From contig OX442314.1 in NCBI GenBank assembly GCA_949358305.1, forward strand, positions 52,025,162 through 52,089,161: a DNA stretch of 64,000 nucleotides, in the 5' to 3' direction. This DNA comes from Strigamia acuminata (taxonomy: Eukaryota > Arthropoda > Chilopoda > Geophilomorpha > Linotaeniidae). Under the pieces are notes generated by a model that was given only the letters and a program-made list of their open reading frames with translations, made no database searches and was not told where the DNA came from. Numbering within the stretch: the stretch's first letter is position 1; each line of letters starts with the position of its first letter. Shown here piece by piece: positions 30,823 through 40,142 of the stretch. Made by a program: the position numbers and the translations under genes.

Positions 30823-32537
30823 ACGCATATATATATCGCAGACATATCGCGCCCACGACAAAGCACAAACCCATGGCAGTCACCAAAGAATATTTACGCC
30901 GCTTCCACGCACGTTTTATTTTCTCACAGGCCTCTACACATTTAACTTGCGCGCGCACTTGCTACGTGCTCGTGTGGTCACAATAAATACCTAATTTTCA
31001 TTAAAATAACGAATGAACGAAATCACTTCAACCACACTTGCTACGGTCGACGCATCGACGGCGATTCGCATGCGTTACCCCAAATACCGATCAAAAATCG
31101 CAGAAAACACTAATCCCGACCCAAAAACCGCCAAAATTACCCTCAACACACCCCAACAACCTTCCACCACTTAAATTACACCGGAAAAAAAACAATTTCA
31201 AACCGAAAAATCAACAAAAAAGGCCAAAAAAATATTGCAAACAAAGAGAAAAGATCAATTATCGAGGCAAATCCCCACCACAAAACAACGCATCGCCGGT
31301 AAACACTTAAGCGTACAGTGCACAACACTACTGTTTATTTTCAATGATCCAATAAATAAAATTTGAAACAAAGTTGAGTGGAATTGTACGTTTCTTGTAT
31401 ATTAAAGTTTTTATTTTGTTTGTTTACACTTAATTTTTTTTTTCCATTATAGAATGGCGACTCGATACTTTTGTAGCTCGAATTCACTTCGTAAACGTAA
31501 TCGGTGTTCATCACGCGTCAATGCGCTCGTGCAATAGTATAGGCGCGCATACGATTTGATGCGCGCAAAACTTGCAAAACTTGCACGGAATTTGGGCAAT
31601 TTTTGACAATTTTCAGCAGATTTTTGCCTGTATTTGACAAATTTCAGAAGATTTTTGCCTATATTTGACAAATTTCAGAAGATTTCCTCAATCCTCAAAC
31701 ATTTGCTGAAATTTCTCATAAAATTTCTAAAATTAATTGAAATTTGTCTGAAATTTGTCTGCAATTTGTCAAATATTGTCAAAAATCCGTGGAAATTTGT
31801 CAAATACTGGCAAAAATCCATGTAAATTTGTCAAAAATTGCCATAATTCGGTGCAAATTGTGTTAGACATTGGAAAAATTTATTTTAACGCTTCCAACGC
31901 GCCAGTAAATCGCGCGTGCACACGCGTGAATTTTTCGTCATAGTTGGATGCGCGCAAACCTCACGTAACTTGCGCCAAAATTTGGCAATTTTTGACAAAT
32001 TTCAGCAGATTTTTGCCAGTATTTGACAAATTTCCACTGATTTTTGACAATATTTGACCCAACAACTGCGCCATGTTCCAGGCGCCGGTTTAGGCATTTT
32101 AGACCCGTTTTAGACCGTTTTAGATGGCGAAAACGTTCTCTCCATCATTTTCTACCCCTGGGTGAGGTTTTCAGCGTTCATGATTGATGAAAAAGCTGTT
32201 TTCTAACTAGCTGTCCCATTGCTAGTTTTGGCGTCAGGTTTTAGCAACCTTCCGATCCGACTCTGTCGTCTGCACGAATTCCAAGACCGTTTTAGGGTTA
32301 ATTTGAGTCAAATAATTCATTCTGGGGGTTGTTTTGGGTTTTTTACAAGTGTGTTTTTGTAGTTTTTATTGGTTTCAAACATTGTCAATTCTTTATACAA
32401 GTGTAACTTTCATTTCTCTGTATTTTGAGAACTTTGCATTGCAGCAAAGTTCATTTCTTGCCCCTTAATTATTGTGTAATTGTTGGTTTTCAAGCCCGTT
32501 TTTTAACAATAACTTTATTTGAAGTGCCTATTGTTTC

Positions 32538-32559
32538 AGGCACGTGCTTCCACGTGCCT
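32538..32559. repeat. CACGTG hairpin: 9-bp stem AGGCACGTG, CTTC loop (FB1 left arm, copy A)
   Basis: A perfect 9-bp stem with a 4-nt loop, mirrored in the right arm at 34428-34449 and present in copy B (53379-53400, 55269-55290). It lies near an AATAAA (on the outward strand), so it could be an RNA 3'-end structure; this is inference. Confidence 0.5.
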
Positions 32560-32755
32560 TTTATTGTTGAGCAATTTCTTGGGCAGTTGCGCTCCTGTTG
32601 CTAGCATTGCCGCGCGTTCTCCGCGCGCGTACTCGCGTTTCGCATCACACACATTCGGATTCGATGGCCTATCGCGGCGGCACATTGTGTGGCATAGCGC
32701 GGCACGTTGCAATTACGTGACGTGGCACGTTGCTGTTACGTGACGCGATAGCCAG

Positions 32756-32791
32756 TATTTAAGCAGGGGATTCCATCATCGTTTACACAAA
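32756..32791 (+). promoter_or_regulatory. TATA-like box facing the FB1 array (left arm)
   Basis: TATTTAAG at 32756-32763 lies 28 bp before the ATG at 32791 of a 256-codon frame that runs through the array to the palindrome centre. Upstream are repeated TTACGTGACG-type words. The mirror copy is at 34222-34229 on the minus strand, pointing inward. Functional promoter activity is inferred only. Confidence 0.3.
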
Positions 32792-32819
32792 TGCGCATTG
32801 CAACGTGGAGGCGCATTCG

Positions 32820-33165
32820 AGTCCTTTTCCCAAGCGAAATCGTATTTGATTCGCTTTTGAATCGAATACGAGTTTTGTCCTTTTTCAACGCGAAATCGTA
32901 TTCGATTCGCTTTCGAATCGAATACGAGTTTTGTTTTTTTTCAACGCGAAATCGTATTCGATTCGCTTTTGAATCGAATACGAGTTTTGTCCTTTTTCAA
33001 CGCGAAATCGTATTTGATTCGCTTTCGAATCGAATACGAGTTTTGCCCTTTCTCAACGCAAAATCGTATTTGATTCGCATCCGAATCAAATACGAGATTT
33101 GTCCTTTTTCAAAGCGAAATCGTATTCGATTCGCTGTCGAATCGTATACGAGATGGTCGATTTTT
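32820..33165. repeat. 56-bp hairpin-repeat array, FB1 left arm (about 6 units)
   Basis: Each unit has a conserved spacer containing CTTTTTCAACGCGAAA and a hairpin of the type TCGTATTCGATTCG-CTTT-CGAATCGAATACGA (14-bp stem, 4-nt loop). At about 33065 both stem strands differ together (TATTTG pairs with CAAATA). The mirrored array is at about 33775-34165. ORFs crossing the array are by-products of a repeat that has no stop codon in that orientation. Confidence 0.9.
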
Positions 33166-33424
33166 GTTTCCCGGACTTTGATTCGTATTCGAGTTGTTAC
33201 GAGTTCGTATTTTGATCGTATTCGTATTCGAATCGAATTCGAATCGTATTCGAATCGAATACGAATCGAATTCGAGTCGTATTCGAGATGGTCGATGATT
33301 TCCACTCGCTCGTATACGCGTTGTATACGAGCTCGTATTTTGATCGTAATCGTAAACAAATCGTTTACAAGTCGTATACAAGTTGTATACGACGTGTATA
33401 CACCTCGTATACGAACGAAGTTTG

Positions 33425-33501
33425 TGAAAACACAATTTCCAAATAAGACGTATGTGACTACTATGTGTTTTCATGTCGTAGTAAGTATCCGGTGGATTTT
33501 C
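33425..33501. repeat. 77-bp asymmetric centre of FB1 (copy A)
   Basis: Unique spacer between the perfectly mirrored CGAACGAAGTTTG ends. The same 77 bp occurs in inverted orientation as the centre of FB2 (38562-38638). Contains CTACTATGTGTTTTCATG and a GTAAGT donor-like word. Confidence 0.85.
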
Positions 33502-33774
33502 CAAACTTCGTTCGTATACGAGGTGTATACACGTCGTATACAACTTGTATACGACTTGTAAACGATTCGTTTACGATTACGATCAAAATACGAGCTCGTA
33601 TACAACGCGTATACGAGCGAGTGGAAATCATCGACCATCTCGAATACGACTCGAATTCGATTCGTATTCGATTCGAATACGATTCGAATTCGATTCGAAT
33701 ACGAATACGATCAAAATACGAACTCGTAACAACTCGAATACGAATCAAAGTCCGGGAAACAAAAATCATCGACC

Positions 33775-34165
33775 ATCTCGTATACGATTCGAAAGCGAAT
33801 CGAATACGATTTCGCGTTGAGAAAAGGCAAAACTCGTATTCGATTCGGATGCGAATCGAATACGATTTCGCGTTGAAAAAGGATAAAACTCGTATTCGAT
33901 TCGAAAGCGAATCGAATACGATTTCGTGTTGAAAAAAGGCAAAACTCGTATTCGATTCGGATGCGAATCGAATACGATTTCGCGTTGAAAAAGGACAAAA
34001 CTCGTATTCGATACAAAAGCGAATCGCATACGATTTCGCGTTGAAAAAGGACAAAACTCGTATTCGATTCGAAAGCGAATCGAATACGATTTCGCGTTGA
34101 AAAAGGACAAAACTCGTATTCGATTCGAAAGCGAATCGAATACGATTTCGCTTGGGAAAAGGACT
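33775..34165. repeat. 56-bp hairpin-repeat array, FB1 right arm (about 7 units)
   Basis: Mirror image of 32820-33165 with the loop seen as AAAG or GATG. Most stems are perfect; the unit near 34000-34035 carries several mismatches. Confidence 0.85.
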
Positions 34166-36138
34166 CGAATGCGCCTCCACGTTGCAATGCGCATTTGTGT
34201 AAACGATGATGGAATCCCCTGCTTAAATACTGGCTATCGCGTCACGTAACAGCAACGTGCCACGTCACGTAATTGCAACGTGCCGCGCTATGCCACACAA
34301 TGTGCCGCCGCGATAGGCCATCGAACCCGAATGTGTGTGATGCGAAACGCGCGAGTACACGCGCGGAGAACGCGCGGCAATGCTAGCAACAGGAGCGCAA
34401 CTGCCCAAGAAATTGCTCAACAATAAAAGGCACGTGGAAGCACGTGCCTGAAACAATAGGCACTTCAAATAAAGTTATTGTTAAAAAACGGGCTTGAAAA
34501 CCAACAATTACACAATAATTAAGGGGCAAGAAATGAACTTTGCTGCAATGCAAAGTTCTCAAAATACAGAGAAATGAAAGTTACACTTGTATAAAGAATT
34601 GACAATGTTTGAAACCAATAAAAACTACAAAAACACACTTGTAAAAAACCCAAAACAACCCCCAGAATGAATTATTTGACTCAAATTAACCCTAAAACAG
34701 TCTTGGAGGTCGTGCAGACGACAGAGTCGGATCGGAAGGTTGCTAAAACCTGACGCCAAAACTAGCAATGGGACAGCTAGTTAGAAAACAGCTTTTTCAT
34801 CGATCATGAACGCTGAAAACCTCACCCAGGGGTAGAAAATGATGGAGAGAACGTTTTCGCCATCTAAAACGGTCTAAAACGGGTCTAAAATGCCTAAACC
34901 GGCGCCTGGAACGTGGCGCAGTTGTTGGGTCAAATATTGTCAAAAATCAGTGGAAATTTGTCAAATACTGGCAAAAATCTGCTGAAATTTGTCAAAAATT
35001 GCCAAATTTTGGCGCAAGTTACGTGAGGTTTGCGCGCATCCAACTATGACGAAAAATCCATGCGTGTGCACGCGCGATTTACTGGCGCGTTGGAAGCGTT
35101 AAAATAAATTTTTCCAATATCTAACACAATTTGCACCGAATTATGGCAATTTTTGACAAATTTACATGGATTTTTGCCAGTATTTGACAAATTTCCACGG
35201 ATTTTTGCCAATATTTGACAAATTGCAGACAAATTTCAGACAAATTTCAATTAATTTTAGAAATTTTATGAGAAATTTCAGCAAATGTTTGAGGATTGAG
35301 GAAATCTTCTGAAATTTGTCAAATATAGGCAAAAATCTTCTGAAATTTGTCAAATACAGGCAAAAATCTGCTGAAATTTGTCAAAAATTGCCCAAATTCC
35401 GTGCAAGTTTTGCAAGTTTTGCGCGCATCAAATCGTATGCGCGCCTATACTATTGCACGAGCGCATTGACGCGTGATGAACACCGACCACGTTTACGAAG
35501 TGAATTCGAGCTACAAAAGTATCGAATCGCCATTCTAGTATGGAACAAAAAAAATTAAGTGGAAACAAACAAAATAAAAACTTTAATATACGAGAAACGT
35601 ACAATTCCACTCAACTTTGTTTCAAATTTTATTTATTGGATCATTAAAAATAAACAGTAGTGTTGTGCACTGTACACTTAAATGTATACCGCAGTACAAG
35701 TACCGCGGTCCCGGTACTGCACCGGTACACGTGAAAACGCGAGTTTCTCAAATTTAAAAAGTTGATGTCGGCGGCGATGCGTTGTTTTGTGGTGAGAATT
35801 TGCCTCGAGAATTGATCTTATCTCTTTGTTTGCAATATTTTTTTTGGCATTCTTTGTTGATTTTTCGGTTTGAATTTGTTTTTTTCCGGTGTAATTTGAG
35901 TGGTGGAAGGTTGTTGGGGTGTGTTGAGGGCAATTTTGGTTATTTGTTGATTTTTAATTGATTTAATCGTTTTCTGTTTGTTTTTGCTGGTTTTTAATCG
36001 ATTTTTCTGTATTTTTGGTCAATTTTTACCAATTGTAATTGTTATTTGTCATTCTGAATTGATTATTGTCCGATTTTATTCGATTATTGTCAGATTTCAG
36101 TCGATTTTTGTCGATTTCTAATCAATGTTTATACATTT

Positions 36139-36959
36139 TGTCGCGTCCTACTTTGTATAGGTTTAAATAGCGCTAACGTGTAATACTTTACCTGTGATCA
36201 ATTATGCAAATACCCAAATGAATACCAAATGTATGTAAATAAACAGTTAATTTATTCACCAGGCTTTATGCCTTTAAAATACACTCAGTAATAATTCTAG
36301 AGTCGACGTGGTCAGCGTCGAACAAAGGATTTCTCAAGATGGCGTCGTCGATTCCGCGTGGTCGGCGGAACAAAGGCGGCGTCTCGAGTTGTCGTTAATT
36401 CGTCACGGATTCGTCTTCACGGACGCGGTGGAATGCTCTCTCGAGTCTTCTATCCGTGCCTGTTGTCTAGGTTTTGGTTTAGCGTCGCAGAGGCCTCGTC
36501 TAGGAACTTTGGGGTTCCTTACAAAGCACTCGGACACTCACTTCGGCGAATAATCGTCTGGGCGATTATTCTGGGTGATTTCACAAGGGCTATTCTCGTG
36601 CTTTCGCAGGAATAGCTCGCAAGTGACTTCGTGAGAGTTACAGTTTGCACTTTACTCAGCGATCCTCGATCAATCCTAACTTGTAGTTGAAGTTGGCCTG
36701 ACGGTGAGGTAGTTGCTGTGTTCTTGGTGTCGTTTGTGTAAGTTCTGACTTTAGGCGGGAAACACAGCCTTTTATGCAGTGGGGTGAAGGGCCGGCGATC
36801 AACCAATGGGGGCTGACCACCAGCCGCTTCCTCCCCCTCGGGGCACACACCTGCCATGGGGAGGTGGAGCCAACTCGGGGGGGAACGACTCTTCAATCAC
36901 AGTGACTCAGAGGACAAGTATCCGCTCTGGGGGGACACTTATCCAACTGGGTCACCACA
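36139..36959 (-). mobile_element. Solo LTR (821 bp), TSD ATTT, copy A
   Basis: Reverse complement of the family at 2832-3655: TGTCGCGTCC...GGTCACCACA in plus coordinates, flanked by ATTT (36135-36138, 36960-36963). It interrupts the outer right arm of FB1, so it entered after the palindrome formed and before the tandem duplication (present in both copies). Confidence 0.9.
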
Positions 36960-37039
36960 ATTTCTTATCAAGTTTTGTATATTTTTGTTGATTTTTAATC
37001 ATATTTGTTCCTTTTTAATCAAAGTCGAAAACGAGTTGT

Positions 37040-37379
37040 AAATGCGTTCGTATGCGACGCGAACGCGTATTGGAGTCGATTCCAAGTTCGTATTCCATCG
37101 CAAACGCGCATTTGAGACGTAAACGAGTTTATCTTTTTCACTCTCGCTTGATCCCCCTTTATCGCGCCTCATTGCTCCTGTGAAAAAAAATATATGAGAA
37201 TGCACAGAAATGAACCTTCCAATACTTACATGAAAATTGGCAACCTTGACACAAAACAGTCTATCGACACTCCCAACACCACCCCGGACATTTTTCGGAA
37301 GAGTTTGGTCCACCCGGAATCCGCAGAATAGTCTCCCCCGAAATGCGGATTTCGCGGACGCCAATCCGCGAAAAGGATA
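37040..37379 (+). repeat. 340-bp direct repeat left of FB2 (copy A)
   Basis: Diverged match to 39629-39968 at a constant offset of 2589. Both end in GCGGATTTCGCGGA...TCCGCGAAAAGG, a 9-bp-stem hairpin. Both contain CACTCCCAACACCACCCCGG and TTTGGTCCACCCGGAATCC. Confidence 0.85.
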
Positions 37380-37696
37380 AAAAATTTCCAATGTATAAAC
37401 TTTATTTCTGTTTTCAGTTTCCTGATATGATTAAAGAAAATCCTAAATATTATTTCCAAACATTTATCAAATTCTTTTCAAAAGCAGTTGTGGAGGCGTC
37501 TACTACGAACGTGTCATCGTGGGCGTCAAATTTGAATATTTTTAACTTTCTGCGTTTGCACGAATTCGCAGAATTCGTCCACTGGCATCGTGGCGACGCA
37601 TGGTCGACATTTCGTATTCATATGTGACGCGCACTCTATTTACTCACGTAGAACACACGAATCGCGCGCGTCAACGCGCACATGTAAATTTAGTTT

Positions 37697-39607
37697 CACT
37701 GAATCGAATACGAGTTTTGCCCTTCTTCAACGCGAAATCGTATTCGACTCGTTTTCGAGTCGAATGCGAGTTTTGCCCTTCTTCAACGCGAAATCGTATT
37801 CGACTCGTTTTCGAGTCGAATGCGAGTTTTGCCCTTCTTCAACGCGAAATCGTATTCGACTCGTTTTCGAGTCGAATACGAGTTTTGCCCTTCTTCAACG
37901 CGAAATCGTATTCGACTCGTTTTCGAGTCGAATGCGAGTTTTGCCCTTCTTCAACGCGAAATCGTATTCGACTCGTTTTCGAGTCGAATGCGAATTTTGC
38001 CCTTCTTCAACGCGAAATCGTATTCGACTCGTTTTCAAGTCGAATACGAGTTTTGCCCTTCTTCAACGCGAAATCGTATTCGACTCGTTTTCGAGTCGAA
38101 TGCGAGTTTTGCCCTTCTTCAACGCGAAATCGTATTCGACTCGTTTTCGAGTCGAATGCGAATTTTGCCCTTCTTCAACGCGAAATCGTATTCGACTCGT
38201 TTTCGAGTCGAATACGAGTTTTGCCCTTCTTCAACGCGAAATCGTATTCGACTCGTTTTCGAGTCAAATACGAGTTTTGCCCTTCTTCAACGCGAAATCG
38301 TATTCGACTCGTTTTCGAGTCGAATACGAGATAGTCGATGACCCGTTCCCGGACTTTGACTCGTACGACTCGTATTCGAGATGTATTCGAGATGTATTCG
38401 AATTGTATTCGAGTCGCATTCGAGATGGTCGATGATTTCCACTCGCTCGTATACGCGTTGTATACGAGCTCGTATTTTGATCGTAATCGTAAACGAATCG
38501 TTTACAAGTCGTATACAAGTTGTATACGACGTGTATACACCTCGTATACGAACGAAGTTTGGAAAATCCACCGGATACTTACTACGACATGAAAACACAT
38601 AGTAGTCACATACGTCTTATTTGGAAATTGTGTTTTCACAAACTTCGTTCGTATACGAGGTGTATACACGTCGTATACGACTTGTATACGACTTGTAAAC
38701 GATTCGTTTACGATTACGATCAAAATACGAGCTCGTATACAACGCGTATACGAGCGAGTGGAAATCATCGACCATCTCGAATACGACTCGAATTCGATTC
38801 GTATTCGATTCGAATACGATTCGAATTCGATTCGAATACGAATACGATCAAAATACGAACTCGTAACAACTCGAATACAAATCAAAGTCCGGGAAACAAA
38901 AATCGACCATCTCGTATACGATTCGAAAGCGAATCGAATACGATTTCGCGTTGAAGAAGGGCAAAATTCGCATTCGACTCGAAAACGAGTCGAATACGAA
39001 TTCGCATTCGACTCGAAAACGAGTCGAATACGATTTCGCGTTGAAGAAGGGCAAAATTCGCATTCGACTCGAAAACGAGTCGAATACGATTTCGCGTTGA
39101 AGAAGGGCAAAACTCGCATTCGACTCGAAAACGAGTCGAATACGATTTCGCGTTGAGAAAGGGCAAAATTCGCATTCGACTCGAAAACGAGTCGAATACG
39201 ATTTCGCGTTGAAGAAGGGCAAAACTCGCATTCGACTCGAAAACGAGTCGAATACGATTTCGCATTCGACTCGAAAACGAGTCGAATACGATTTCGCGTC
39301 GAAGAAGGGCAAAATTCGCATTCGACTCGAAAACGAGTCGAATACGATTTCGCGTTGAAGAAGGGCAAAACTCGCATTCGACTCGAAAACGAGTCGAATA
39401 CGATTTCGCGTTGAGAAAGGGCAAAATTCGCATTCGACTCGAAAACGAGTCGAATACGATTTCGCGTTGAAGAAGGGCAAAACTCGCATTCGACTCGAAA
39501 ACGAGTCGAATACGATTTCGCATTCGACTCGAAAACGAGTCGAATACGATTTCGCGTCGAAGAAGGGCAAAATTTGCATTCGACTCGAAAACGAGTCGAA
39601 TACGAGA
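37697..39607. repeat. Foldback FB2 (copy A) with 56-bp hairpin arrays in both arms
   Basis: Left arm 37697-38561, 77-bp centre 38562-38638, right arm 38639-39607. The left array (37700-38330) has about 11 units of 56 bp with stem TCGTATTCGACTCG-TTTT-CGAGTCGAATACGA and a spacer containing CCCTTCTTCAACGCGAAA. The right array (about 38930-39607) is the inverse, with some short units lacking the spacer. Relative to FB1, stem position 11 and its partner have both changed (ATT/AAT to ACT/AGT). The CGTATACG-rich inner arms are shared with FB1. All three frames are open on one strand of each arm. Confidence 0.9.
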
Positions 39608-39628
39608 TCATTTTTTGATCTGGGTCGT

Positions 39629-39968
39629 GAATGCGTCCGTATGTCACGCGAACGCGTGTTGGAGTCGATTCCGAGTTCGTATTCCATCTTGAACGCGCAT
39701 TGGAGACGTAAACCAGTTTATTTTACCCACTCTCGCTCGATCCCGCTTCATCGCTCCTTGTCGCTCCTGTGAAAAAAAATACATGAGAATGTGCAGAAAT
39801 GAACCTTCCAATACTCACATGAAAATTGACAACCTTGACACAAAACAGTCTATTGACACTCCCAACACCACCCCGGATGTTTTCCGGAAAAGTTTGGTCC
39901 ACCCGGAATCCCCAGAATAGTCGCCCCCGAAATGCGGATTTCGCGGAAGCCAATCCGCGAAAAGGATA
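39629..39968 (+). repeat. 340-bp direct repeat right of FB2 (copy A)
   Basis: Partner of 37040-37379. The corresponding repeat in copy B ends at 60750, exactly where gypsy pol resumes. Confidence 0.85.
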
Positions 39969-40142
39969 TGTTTTTAGCGGCGCGCCGACGCGTGCGACAC
40001 ACGCTTCTGGAGTGCTTAACCTTATGGCGCGCATGCGGATTTCTCGGAGTGCGAAAGGGACCCTATTTTTAACATTACGGCGGCCTATACCTTGACCCCC
40101 TGTTCGCAGTCTCATGGCTGATTTTGCGGATTTCACTTATTT

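Larger units (their letters stand above)
29600..37025. repeat. Giant foldback palindrome FB1 (copy A) with outer arm remnants
   Basis: Left arm 31131-33424 and right arm 33502-35939 are inverted repeats around a 77-bp centre (33425-33501). The right arm has about 140 extra bases, mostly near 35690-35780. Homology continues outside: 29600-29805 is inverted at 35940-36138 plus 36960-37025, the latter split by a solo LTR. The left side carries about 1.3 kb (29806-31130) absent from the right, including the hAT-type MITE. Each arm holds, from outside in: a stretch of GACAAATTTC/TTTTTGCC-type short repeats, a CACGTG hairpin, a TATA-like box, a 56-bp hairpin array, and a CGTATACG-rich segment. Confidence 0.9.
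23937..40019. repeat. Tandem block copy A (16,083 bp), non-coding
   Basis: Matches 40020-60750 head to tail. Offset is 16083 up to about 31113, then 20841 (the 4758-bp difference equals the Mag-like insertion plus its 5-bp TSD), then 20785 after the FB2 left array (56 bp less). By eye the rest is almost identical; one difference seen is G at 39664 versus A at 60449. Copy A extends 54 bp (39966-40019) beyond the point where copy B stops. No conserved protein domain was found apart from inserted elements. Confidence 0.9.

Noticed and set aside
32791-34194. Long R/I/F/S-rich ORFs in FB1, and similar ones in FB2 (37590-39687) and copy B
   Set aside because: They are translations of the 56-bp hairpin repeat, overlap in several frames and both strands, and mirror each other across the palindrome. 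No domain is seen.
37700-38330. CRISPR-like regular repeats
   Set aside because: The units are contiguous tandem repeats with near-identical spacers, inside a palindrome in an animal genome; there are no unique spacers or cas genes.
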